Assembly (NCBI GenBank): GCA_964541075.1
Contig: CAZIPZ010000132.1
Span: forward strand, 1-11,358
Source: CAZIPZ01 sp964541075
GTDB taxonomy: Bacteria > Acidobacteriota > Terriglobia > 20CM-2-55-15
Reading direction: 5' to 3'
DNA length: 11,358 nt
Made by a program: the position numbers and the translations under genes. The notes beneath the pieces were generated by a model, which was not told where the DNA came from, ran no database searches, and was given only the letters and a program-made list of their open reading frames with translations. Positions 1 to 6,317 of this stretch are shown here, in pieces. Within the stretch, counting starts at the first letter, position 1. Every line of letters starts with the position of its first letter.

Positions 1-159
1 CAGCGAATGGTTTCTTGATGCATTACTGGTGAGGATTAAGGGAATGGGCATCCGTTCAAAATCCTGGGAAAAAACGTTCCTTTCGACGTTCGGACCGGAC
101 AATAAAGCATCGGCTACGAGTGTCTTAGGGCGGCGTCTAACAGTAATAGGTGGGTCCGG
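1..159. other. Upstream region with no supported gene
   Basis: I see no convincing gene here. Plus-strand frames 1 and 3 are stopped at 16-18 and 28-30 and could be the last codons of an upstream gene, but too little remains to tell. Frame 2 stays open into the kinase gene, but its translation is basic and low in recognisable structure, so I read it as a shadow. The AGGTGG at 148-153 is a good Shine-Dalgarno for the kinase start at 160. No convincing sigma-70 promoter was found. Confidence 0.5.
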
Positions 160-2355
160 ATGTTGTCTGAGCCAACGACGACCGAATTGTTCGAAGTTTT
201 TCAGGCGCTACTGGAAGCGGGTGGCGCAAATTCCGATCGATCCAGAAGCAGGGAATTGCTGCGCGATATTCGGGTTCATCAATTGGATCTCGAGATCCAG
301 AACCACGAGTTACTTGAAACTCAACGGCAGTTGGCGCAATCACGGCTGCGCTATGCGGACCTTTACGATTTTTCTCCCGTGAGTTATGCGAGTCTTGCAG
401 CCGACTCCACCATCGAGGAGATCAATATTGCCGGCGGAGCGCTTCTAGGGAACAATCCGCACCAATTGATCGGAACCTCATTCAAGCAATTTATTGTTCC
501 GCAACATACCGAGCGATTCGGCAACCATCTGCGGCGGTGCGCCCGTTCGCGGCGGAAGCGGCGGGTGGAATTACGAATTCGCACAGTCGATGGAATTCTG
601 CGCGACATTGAGGTGTTCACGATGGCGACGCACGATGCGAACCGCCACACGCTCCAATTTAGAACGGCCATTCTCGATATATCTAAACGCAAACGCGCCG
701 AGGAGGGACTTCGGCAGAGCCGCATGCAACTGGAAGAAAAGATCGTCGAACGTACGGCGGAACTTACGGAAAGTCATAATCTACTGCAAGCGGTGATCGA
801 CAAGGCTCAGGACTGGATTTACGTCAAAGACAGGCGCGGTCGGTATCTGATGATTAATGAAGCCGGAGCGGCGTTTCTAGGCCTACAATCTCGGTCGATT
901 CTGGGAAAGACGGATGAACAGCTTTTAAACTTCAATACCGCAGACGAAGCCGGTGCAAAAATCAAGAGCGTGATGGAGCGGGGATCGAGTTTGACCTTCG
1001 AGTCGAGAATTGCACCCGCAGTAAGTCCTATCGAACGCTGGTTTCAGACCACTGCCGGCCCCTATCGGGACAGGAAGGGCGAAATCATTGGAATCGTAGG
1101 AATTGCACGCGACATTACGGAACGGCGGCGCCGTGATGAAGCCCAAAGGTTTCTCAACGAGGCCGGCGCAGTACTGTCCGCGTCCCTCGACTACGAAATT
1201 ACGCTGCACAGTCTAGCCAGGGCCGCTATTCCTTATCTTGCGGACTGTTGTGTGGTCGACATGGTTCAAGGCGACGGTGGCCTCGCTCGGTTAGCCGTGG
1301 CGCATTCGAATGCGGATAAGGAATGGCTTGCATGGACGCTGGCGCGTTTTCACGATCGGAATTCCGTCTTTGGCCGGTCCAAGGTCATACGGACTGGCAG
1401 ACCGGAATTGTATGGCTCCGTGACAGACTCCCTCATTGCTTCCGTCGCCAGCGATCCCGAACATCTGGAAATCCTCCAGCGGCTGAGTTTCAAGTCCTTC
1501 ATGTGTGTGCCTCTGATTGTTCGAGGAGAGACGGTCGGTGCTGTGAGTTTCATGTTGGACCGGCCCGACGGTCACTACAGATCCTTCGATCTTCTGGTGG
1601 CCGAAGACCTGGCGGATCGGGCCGCGATCGCCATCGACAACGCGAAGTTGTATATGAAGGAGCAGGCGGCCAATCGCCTCAAGGATGACTTCCTTTCACG
1701 CGTGTCTCACGAACTGCGGACGCCATTGACTCCGATTTTCGGCGCCATTTATAAGCTGCACGCGATGCGTTCCGAAAACAAGGAACTCAACGAGGCTCTG
1801 GAGATCATTGAGCGAAATGCGCGCCAGCAGGCCGAGATTGTCGAAGATTTGCTGGATATTTCAAGGATCGCCAACGATCAGATCAATTTCAACCGCCAGG
1901 CTTCGGAAATGGCGCCAATCATCGAACGCGCGATCGAGGTCGTACGGCCTGCCGCGGAAACGCTGGGGATTCGGTTGGAGGCCGATCTGGAGACGCCGAA
2001 ACGGCCCGTGTGGTGTGATCGTGAGCGGATTCAACAAGTCATTTGGAACATCTTGTCGAACGCCATCAAGTTCACGCCGTCCGGAGGAACAATCAGAGTT
2101 CAGCTTCTGGCAAAGCAGGACGTGGTTGAAATCGCGATTACGGACAGCGGCGTCGGCATTCGGTCCGACTTTCTGCCTTACGTATTCGATCGATTCCGCC
2201 AATCGGACGACTTCACCACCCGAATGCATGGTGGTCTCGGCTTAGGACTGTCCATCGTCCGGTACATCGTTGAGAGACATGGCGGAGTCGTTCGCGCCGA
2301 AAGCCGGGGAGATGGAGAGGGATCGACTTTTGTGGTGTCCCTGCCATATTCATAG
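160..2355 (+). CDS. PAS-PAS-GAF sensor histidine kinase (orphan)
   Basis: This is a 731-residue sensor histidine kinase that should autophosphorylate on His in response to a small-molecule, redox or light cue. A coiled-coil-like N-terminus (about 30-65) leads into a first PAS-like domain (about 66-178). A helical linker (180-210) precedes a second PAS (about 206-325, ending in the PAC-like IARDITERRR), and then a GAF domain (about 326-498). The HisKA H-box is SHELRTPL, with the phospho-acceptor His at 517. The HATPase domain has N-box NILSNAIKF (about 630-638), G1 DSGVGI (662-667) and G2 GGLGLGLSI (691-699). All catalytic motifs look intact. There is no signal peptide or membrane segment, so it should be cytoplasmic. 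The ATG at 160 is chosen because AGGTGG lies 6 bases upstream and the same frame is stopped at 103-105. No response regulator is adjacent; a TPR protein and an ANTAR protein follow on the same strand. The ligand cannot be read from the sequence. Confidence 0.93.
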   Translation: MLSEPTTTELFEVFQALLEAGGANSDRSRSRELLRDIRVHQLDLEIQNHELLETQRQLAQSRLRYADLYDFSPVSYASLAADSTIEEINIAGGALLGNNPHQLIGTSFKQFIVPQHTERFGNHLRRCARSRRKRRVELRIRTVDGILRDIEVFTMATHDANRHTLQFRTAILDISKRKRAEEGLRQSRMQLEEKIVERTAELTESHNLLQAVIDKAQDWIYVKDRRGRYLMINEAGAAFLGLQSRSILGKTDEQLLNFNTADEAGAKIKSVMERGSSLTFESRIAPAVSPIERWFQTTAGPYRDRKGEIIGIVGIARDITERRRRDEAQRFLNEAGAVLSASLDYEITLHSLARAAIPYLADCCVVDMVQGDGGLARLAVAHSNADKEWLAWTLARFHDRNSVFGRSKVIRTGRPELYGSVTDSLIASVASDPEHLEILQRLSFKSFMCVPLIVRGETVGAVSFMLDRPDGHYRSFDLLVAEDLADRAAIAIDNAKLYMKEQAANRLKDDFLSRVSHELRTPLTPIFGAIYKLHAMRSENKELNEALEIIERNARQQAEIVEDLLDISRIANDQINFNRQASEMAPIIERAIEVVRPAAETLGIRLEADLETPKRPVWCDRERIQQVIWNILSNAIKFTPSGGTIRVQLLAKQDVVEIAITDSGVGIRSDFLPYVFDRFRQSDDFTTRMHGGLGLGLSIVRYIVERHGGVVRAESRGDGEGSTFVVSLPYS

Positions 2356-2414
2356 AACACCATTCCGGACAATCTGAATAGTTACATAGGGAAAGATCGC
2401 GTAAACTCTCTGTT

Positions 2415-2651
2415 ATGGTTCCCGAAAATCGAGACCAGTTTGAGGTCTGTTTCCGCAAGGGTGTGGAGTTGGCCCGAATTGGACGATGGGAAGAAGCCGG
2501 CAACGCCTATCGGGAAGCCATAAGCCTCAATCCTACTGACGCTCAGACCCACCTGAATCTTGGGTTCGTGTATTATGAACTCGGTTATGACGCTCAAGCC
2601 CAAGAGTCCTTCGAACAAGCCAGGAGACTCCAGGCTTGTTGCGGCAAGTAA
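2415..2651 (+). CDS. Small TPR-repeat protein
   Basis: This 78-residue protein consists almost entirely of two tetratricopeptide repeats, at about residues 8-41 and 42-75. The second shows the canonical pattern clearly: AQTHLNLGFVYYELG, then A-x-ESFEQARRL. Such short TPR proteins are usually protein-interaction adaptors with no enzymatic activity. There is no signal peptide. It sits 59 bases after the kinase and 16 bases before the GAF-ANTAR gene, all on one strand, which hints that it links the two signalling proteins; that is inference. No clear Shine-Dalgarno precedes the ATG. A weak TAAACT lies seven bases upstream, so it might have its own start point or be translated by coupling. A CC pair near the C-terminus (residues 75-76) has no obvious role. 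Confidence 0.8.
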   Translation: MVPENRDQFEVCFRKGVELARIGRWEEAGNAYREAISLNPTDAQTHLNLGFVYYELGYDAQAQESFEQARRLQACCGK

Positions 2652-2667
2652 AACGTAGGAAGCCAAC

Positions 2668-3921
2668 TTGAAGAGCACGAACTCCATCGAAAGCATTCAA
2701 AAAACGCTGGATCTTGCAGGTCAGGAGCTGAAAATCCTCCAGCAGATCAGTCAGTCCATTTCCTGCAGCCTGGATTTGGACCAGGTGCTTCGGGAAATCA
2801 TCGATCTGGTCGTCGATGTGACGCGCGGAGATTCGTGTCTGGTGTATCTGCTTGATGAGACGGAGGAATTTCTGGTTCTGAACGCGTCGAAAAACCCTCA
2901 TCCGCGCCTCATTGGAAAGATTGCGGTCAAGGTTGGAGAGGGAATCACGGGATGGGTCGCCAAAGAGGCTCAGCCTGTGGCCATTGCGCGGCACGCCAGC
3001 AAGGATAGCCGGTTCAAGATGTTTCATACTTTGCCCGAAGACAAATATGAGGCCTTCCTTTCGGCGCCGATTGTCGCACCATTCGATCGCGTCATCGGCG
3101 TTATCAACGTCCAGCACCGGCGAGCGCACCGCCACAGCGATCGCGAGAAAATCCTGTTGTCCATCATCGGGCATCAAGTCGGATCTGCCATTCTGAATGC
3201 CCGTCTCTACCAGGAAACTTCCAGGAGGTCGCAGCAGATTTCGACTCTCACGCAGGTGGGGCAGATCATTGCGTCAGGCAAGTATCTCGAAGAAATGCTG
3301 CACCTCATTGTGCGCATCATTGCGGAAATGATGCAGGCGCGCGTCTGCTCGATCATGCTCGTCGATACGCAGAAAAACGAACTGGTTATCAAAGCTGCAA
3401 AGTGTTCCAGCGAAGAGTACTGGCAGAAGCCCAATCTGAAGATCGGCAACAGCCTCATCAGTCGTGTGGTGAAGGCCAAGGAACCCCTGATGGTGCGCGA
3501 TGTGACCAAGGAAGCCGCGTATCAGTATCCTGATCTTGCGAAGAAAGAAGGGGTGCGTTCTCTATTGTCGGTCCCGATGATCTTGAAGGATCACGTCATT
3601 GGGGTCATCAATGTGTATTCGGCCGAGGAGCGAACGTTTTCTTCTGAGGATCTGCGAGTGCTCAGCGCCGTTTGCGATCAGGCTGCCCTGGCGTTTGAGA
3701 ACACTAAGCTTACTACCGCAGTTCAGGAAACCAAGGAAGCTTTGGAGACGCGGAAGCTGGTGGATCGCGCCAAAAGCATCATTCAACGGCAGGCGAATCT
3801 CTCCGAGGAAGAAGCGTACAAGCGCCTTCAGCAGCAAAGCATGAAAACGCGTCGCTCGATGCGTGAAATCGCAGAGGCTGTCATTTTGTCGAGCGGTTTG
3901 CAGAGCGCCAACGGAAACTGA
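2668..3921 (+). CDS. GAF-GAF-ANTAR RNA-binding regulator
   Basis: This 417-residue soluble protein has two GAF sensor domains (about 31-180 and 205-345), a short coiled-coil linker (about 345-365) and a C-terminal ANTAR domain (about 357-411). The ANTAR helices show the expected A-K-S-I-I-x-R start, the SEEEAYKRL core and the REIAEAVILSSG end. ANTAR domains bind paired hexanucleotide-loop hairpins in nascent mRNA and prevent termination. Classical members such as EutV carry a receiver domain; here the input comes from GAF domains, so ligand binding rather than phosphorylation probably controls it. The start is TTG at 2668, with AGGAAG at 2657-2662 as Shine-Dalgarno; no better ATG fits the first GAF helix. 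It follows the kinase and TPR genes and is convergent with the DUF507 pair, with 35 bases between. The RNA targets are not evident in this window. Confidence 0.88.
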   Translation: MKSTNSIESIQKTLDLAGQELKILQQISQSISCSLDLDQVLREIIDLVVDVTRGDSCLVYLLDETEEFLVLNASKNPHPRLIGKIAVKVGEGITGWVAKEAQPVAIARHASKDSRFKMFHTLPEDKYEAFLSAPIVAPFDRVIGVINVQHRRAHRHSDREKILLSIIGHQVGSAILNARLYQETSRRSQQISTLTQVGQIIASGKYLEEMLHLIVRIIAEMMQARVCSIMLVDTQKNELVIKAAKCSSEEYWQKPNLKIGNSLISRVVKAKEPLMVRDVTKEAAYQYPDLAKKEGVRSLLSVPMILKDHVIGVINVYSAEERTFSSEDLRVLSAVCDQAALAFENTKLTTAVQETKEALETRKLVDRAKSIIQRQANLSEEEAYKRLQQQSMKTRRSMREIAEAVILSSGLQSANGN

Positions 3922-3956
3922 CGACAGGCGGCCTTCGGGTCCGGCGCGGGAAGGTA

Positions 3957-4232
3957 TTATTCGAAGGCTGTCCTCATTTCCTCCTCGTAATACTTCCGAT
4001 AGAGGATTTCCCATTCGGCGCTTCCCTCCGGAATGCCTTTCTTTTGCGATTCAACCTTGCGCCTGGCGGCGCGATCGACGTCTTCTTCCTTCTTCAGCCA
4101 TTTGCTGAGGATTTCGAAGACCGCGAGGCGGATCGTGTTGCGATCTTCGACAAACTCGACTTCGTCGATGGACGCGAGCTTATCGGCGATCTGATGGGAA
4201 AGGAGATTTACTTTTTCGCGGCTTAGGCGCAT
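3957..4232 (-). CDS. DUF507 family protein, downstream copy
   Basis: This 91-residue protein is highly charged, helical and soluble, and matches the DUF507 family by overall pattern: N-terminal MRLSREKVNLLSHQIADKL, a central KWLKKEEDVDRAARRKVES, and a C-terminal WEILYRKYYEEEM. DUF507 proteins have no established function to my knowledge. It is the second gene of a two-gene operon. Its ATG shares one base with the TAA stop of the upstream copy (TAATG), which indicates translational coupling. The two copies are diverged paralogues: same length and same helical layout, but clearly different sequences. It has no cysteines and no membrane segment. The function remains unknown. Confidence 0.82.
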   Translation of the reverse strand: MRLSREKVNLLSHQIADKLASIDEVEFVEDRNTIRLAVFEILSKWLKKEEDVDRAARRKVESQKKGIPEGSAEWEILYRKYYEEEMRTAFE

Positions 4233-4510
4233 TACAGGACCAGCTTCCTTTCCTTGACCAGCTTGTTTTTGATGAGCTTGAACATCTCCTGGTAAGAGGC
4301 GCCGCTCTGGCGCATTTGATCCTGATACTGATTCAGCATAGTTCGAACTTCATCGTTCAAGCGGTCCTCCAAGCTGACCTCCGCATCCATCACTGCGAAA
4401 AGCTCCTCGGAAATACGCCCTTTCACCGCGGTTTCGATCATCTCCTGCTGAAGGAGTTCCTCAACGATTCGCGTGGATAGAAGCCGGACGAATTCTTTTC
4501 TTAAACCCAT
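4232..4510 (-). CDS. DUF507 family protein, upstream copy
   Basis: This 92-residue charged helical protein is the first gene of a tandem DUF507 pair. It starts MGLRKEFVRLLSTRIVEELL and ends KLIKNKLVKERKLVL, the same N-terminal and C-terminal helical pattern as its neighbour. A clear AGGGG lies immediately upstream on the minus strand (about 4513-4517), fixing the ATG at 4510. The stop overlaps the start of the second copy by one base, so the two are almost surely co-translated and may form a heteromer; the complex is inference. No function is established for the family. The promoter must lie in 4511-4605, where I see no strong -35/-10 pair. Confidence 0.82.
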   Translation of the reverse strand: MGLRKEFVRLLSTRIVEELLQQEMIETAVKGRISEELFAVMDAEVSLEDRLNDEVRTMLNQYQDQMRQSGASYQEMFKLIKNKLVKERKLVL

Positions 4511-4605
4511 TTCCCCTATGCCTTCATTTCGATCGCGGCCAAATGGCTATCCTCCCATACCTGTTCAGCATTTTTCAATAGCGCGCGAAGACTGGCGTTG
4601 CGGAC

Positions 4606-4659
4606 AAAAAAGGAAAAGACCCCAATCTCTCTGCGCGCAGATTGGGGTCTTTTCCTTTT
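4606..4659 (-). terminator. Strong intrinsic terminator, possibly bidirectional
   Basis: A perfect 21-bp inverted repeat has arms 4608-4628 and 4639-4659 and a 10-base loop (4629-4638). The stem core is GACCCCAATCT/AGATTGGGGTC, extended by an A-rich left arm and a T-rich right arm. Read on the minus strand it lies 13 bases after the stop of the small zinc-ribbon gene and ends in a run of T, so it is best explained as that gene's Rho-independent terminator. The right arm also gives T-rich sequence in the plus direction, so it may stop both strands. It insulates the zinc-ribbon gene from the DUF507 pair downstream. Confidence 0.85.
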
Positions 4660-4672
4660 CGATCTTGCGTCG

Positions 4673-4846
4673 TTATTGAGAGCGTTCCGCGTGAATCTCG
4701 ATGATGCTGCCCTCGACTTGAGTCTGTTTCTGGCAGCGTTCACACTTCACCGAGGACTTTTGGGGATCTGCCGCCGACTTGTCGACTTCAGTGACGATGA
4801 CCAGCCGAGCACCGCAGGTGCAGCGCCAGCTTGTAACCATTCGCAT
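4673..4846 (-). CDS. Small four-cysteine zinc-ribbon-like protein
   Basis: This short gene encodes 57 residues beginning MRMVTSWRCTCGARLVIV. Two cysteine knuckles, C9-x-C11 and C35-x2-C38 (CERC), are separated by 23 residues, which is the spacing style of a small zinc ribbon. The C-terminal part (about 41-57) is polar and could pack as beta strands. Support for a real gene is good: a candidate promoter at 4894-4922 (TAGTCA-N17-TATCAT), an AGG about ten bases before the ATG, and a near-perfect terminator 13 bases after the stop. A second in-frame ATG two codons later (4840) is an alternative start. Small zinc ribbons usually bind nucleic acid or act as structural subunits; the actual role is unknown. 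It lies downstream of the glycine-zipper gene on the same strand. Confidence 0.68.
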   Translation of the reverse strand: MRMVTSWRCTCGARLVIVTEVDKSAADPQKSSVKCERCQKQTQVEGSIIEIHAERSQ

Positions 4847-4893
4847 GCTTGCAACCTATTGCCTTACAGTGAAGTTCCCGCGAGACCGGGCGG

Positions 4894-4922
4894 ATGATAC
4901 TGGCAATCTGTAGGATTGACTA
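4894..4922 (-). promoter_or_regulatory. Candidate sigma-70-like promoter for the zinc-ribbon gene
   Basis: On the minus strand TAGTCA (4917-4922, four of six matches to the -35 consensus) is followed after exactly 17 bases by TATCAT (4894-4899, five of six matches to the -10 consensus). The expected start point near 4887 gives a leader of about 40 bases to the ATG at 4846. The -35 element overlaps the hairpin at 4909-4939, so a regulator or RNA structure there could affect it. Confidence 0.45.
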
Positions 4923-4939
4923 TCAGGCTCAGTCCTACA
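4909..4939. repeat. Inverted repeat overlapping the -35 element
   Basis: TGTAGGATTGA at 4909-4919 is the inverted partner of TCAGTCCTACA at 4929-4939, with one mismatch that is a G-U wobble in RNA and a 9-base loop. It overlaps the candidate -35 of the zinc-ribbon gene. It may be an operator or part of a transcript end; neither T-run nor context decides between these. Confidence 0.45.
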
Positions 4940-4969
4940 AACGTGAGGAAACGTATTAGGGCCGCAGGA

Positions 4970-5010
4970 GACCATCCCGGCCAGCAGCTTGGTCTGGGGC
5001 CAGGATGGCC
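4970..5010 (-). terminator. Imperfect hairpin after the glycine-zipper gene
   Basis: GACCATCCCGGCC (4970-4982) pairs with GGCCAGGATGGCC (4998-5010) at 11 of 13 positions around a 15-base loop. It begins 8 bases after the stop of the glycine-zipper gene on the minus strand, where a terminator would be expected. It lacks a good T-run, so it may be a partial or Rho-assisted stop. Confidence 0.35.
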
Positions 5011-5018
5011 TTGTGGGG

Positions 5019-5204
5019 TTAACTGACCATTCGCATGATGAGTCGCGCCATACCGCCTGATATTGCGCCGTAGGTTGCGCCTTTCTTACCGCCGGTGATT
5101 GCACCGACCACAGTAGCAACGCCAGCCGTTCCCGCGATCCAAAGAGCTTCGCGTTTCCAGCTGCGTTGCGGACGTCCTCTCCAGAACAAAACTGTTGCCT
5201 TCAT
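5019..5204 (-). CDS. Small glycine-zipper protein
   Basis: This 61-residue protein has a basic N-terminus (MKATVLFWRGRPQRSWKR) followed by a hydrophobic, glycine-rich segment from about residue 20 to 60. Within it, glycines at 34, 38, 42, 46 and 50 make an unbroken G-x3-G-x3-G-x3-G-x3-G zipper, the hallmark of tightly packed membrane helices. It lacks a typical cleavable signal, so it is probably an inner-membrane protein rather than exported. GAGG lies about eight bases before the ATG on the minus strand, supporting this start. It is divergent from bioB, with 150 bases between the two starts. Similar small glycine-zipper proteins are frequent in some bacterial phyla, including Acidobacteriota, but their roles are mostly unknown. 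Confidence 0.75.
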   Translation of the reverse strand: MKATVLFWRGRPQRSWKREALWIAGTAGVATVVGAITGGKKGATYGAISGGMARLIMRMVS

Positions 5205-5239
5205 CGTTTACCCTCGCATGACTAGATGCATGGGTTTGT

Positions 5240-5257
5240 GCACGCCATGTGCCGTGC
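5240..5257. promoter_or_regulatory. Imperfect dyad in the divergent intergenic region
   Basis: GCACG..CGTGC arms (5240-5244 and 5253-5257) flank a partly symmetric centre, giving 7 of 9 paired positions. It lies between the glycine-zipper gene (minus) and bioB (plus), upstream of the glycine-zipper start. It could be an operator for that gene, but dyads of this quality can occur by chance. Confidence 0.25.
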
Positions 5258-5319
5258 TAAGGGAACATAAAAAGACCGATGAGAGACGGGCGCATGTGTC
5301 TTCTGAGCCCGCTATGTGG

Positions 5320-5348
5320 TATCGAAGATCCTTCGATATACATATAAT
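5320..5348 (+). promoter_or_regulatory. bioB promoter with 8-bp inverted-repeat operator candidate
   Basis: A perfect consensus -10, TATAAT, lies at 5343-5348, and the bioB ATG begins at 5355, about where transcription should start. Immediately upstream is a perfect inverted repeat, TATCGAAG (5320-5327), spacer ATC, CTTCGATA (5331-5338). It occupies the region between -35 and -10, the classic place for repressor binding. The -35 itself is poor (TATCGA), which fits a regulated promoter. The repeat does not resemble the sites I know for BirA (TTGTAAAC-type), BioR (TTATCTATAA-type) or BioQ. I infer a biotin-responsive operator, unproven. Confidence 0.6.
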
Positions 5349-5354
5349 CTTCCG

Positions 5355-6317
5355 ATGCAACGGAACGAACTGCGGTACGACTGGACCAAAGAGGAAATTC
5401 GATCCATTTATGAGACCCGGCTCCTGGATCTGGTATTTCAGGCGCAATCCATACACCGTCAGTATTTCGAACCGGGCGAGGTTCAGCTTTGCCAATTGCT
5501 CTCGATCAAGACGGGCGGTTGTCCCGAAGACTGCGGATACTGTCCGCAAAGCGCACACTTTGCTACAAGCATCGACCGCCATGGACTGCTTCCGGTTCAA
5601 GAGGTTCTGAAGACTGCACGCGAAGCTCGCGATAGGGGAGTCCATCGTTTTTGTATGGGGGCCGCATGGCGGCAGATAAGCGAAGGTCCCGAATTTGACG
5701 CCGTGATCGAGATGGTTCGAGGAGTGTCGTCCCTGGGCTTGGAAGTCTGTTGCACGCTGGGTATGCTTACCGAGTCTCAGGCGCATCGCCTCGCAGACGC
5801 AGGTCTTCACGCATACAATCACAATCTCGACACATCGCCGGAGTTTTACGGCGAGATCATCACCACGCGAAAATACGAAGAGCGGCTGCGAACGCTTGAG
5901 AACGTCCGAAAGGCGGGTGTCACCGTCTGCTGCGGGGGCATTATCGGAATGGGCGAAACGGACTCGGATCGCATCGGGCTGCTGCACCAACTGGCCATCC
6001 TCCGGCCGCACCCCGAGAGTGTGCCGATCAATATGCTCGTCAGCGTCGAAGGAACACCTCTCGAGAACGCCGAGGCGCTGGATCCTCTCATCTTTGTGCG
6101 AATGATCGCAACGGCGCGAACTGTAATGCCTTCCTCGCGTGTACGTCTTAGTGCAGGAAGACGGTCGCTGACACGTGAGGCCGTGACACTGTGTTTCATG
6201 GCAGGTGCAAATTCTATTTTTGTTGGCGACAAGCTCCTCACAACGCCGAACCCAGGCCGGGAAGAGGACGAACTCCTGTTGCAAGAGCTCAACCTCAAAC
6301 CGATGCAACATGCCTGA
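5355..6317 (+). CDS. bioB: Biotin synthase
   Basis: Biotin synthase is a radical-SAM enzyme that inserts sulfur into dethiobiotin, the last step of biotin synthesis. The radical-SAM [4Fe-4S] motif is C56-P-E-D-C60-G-Y-C63. The ligands of the second, sulfur-donating [2Fe-2S] cluster match E. coli by context: C100 (RFCMGAA), C132 (before TLG), C192 (before GGIIGMGET) and the Arg of VRLSAGR (R264). FMAGANSIFVGDKLLTTPNP near the C-terminus is a family signature. At 320 residues it has normal length. The ATG at 5355 gives the usual start MQRNELRYDWTKEE; a GTG at 5316 would add 13 residues that cover the promoter and operator and is rejected. No Shine-Dalgarno is present, and TATAAT sits just upstream, consistent with a leaderless mRNA. 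It overlaps bioF by 8 bases. Confidence 0.97.
   Translation: MQRNELRYDWTKEEIRSIYETRLLDLVFQAQSIHRQYFEPGEVQLCQLLSIKTGGCPEDCGYCPQSAHFATSIDRHGLLPVQEVLKTAREARDRGVHRFCMGAAWRQISEGPEFDAVIEMVRGVSSLGLEVCCTLGMLTESQAHRLADAGLHAYNHNLDTSPEFYGEIITTRKYEERLRTLENVRKAGVTVCCGGIIGMGETDSDRIGLLHQLAILRPHPESVPINMLVSVEGTPLENAEALDPLIFVRMIATARTVMPSSRVRLSAGRRSLTREAVTLCFMAGANSIFVGDKLLTTPNPGREEDELLLQELNLKPMQHA

Noticed and set aside
29..382. 117-codon frame overlapping the start of the kinase gene
   Set aside because: Its later part lies over the kinase reading frame, and the product is basic and lacks recognisable features. The kinase frame has a Shine-Dalgarno and clear domains.
4516..4743. 75-codon minus-strand frame through the terminator hairpin
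   Set aside because: It is built largely from the palindrome and overlaps the end of the zinc-ribbon gene. The last 20 or so codons look protein-like but have no start or ribosome site of their own.
5316..5354. GTG start for bioB 13 codons upstream
   Set aside because: The extra residues cover the TATAAT and the inverted repeat, and the family normally begins near the RYDW motif, so ATG 5355 fits better.
6205..6309. Earlier in-frame start for bioF inside bioB
   Set aside because: It would overlap more than 100 bases of bioB coding and add residues unlike the BioF N-terminus.
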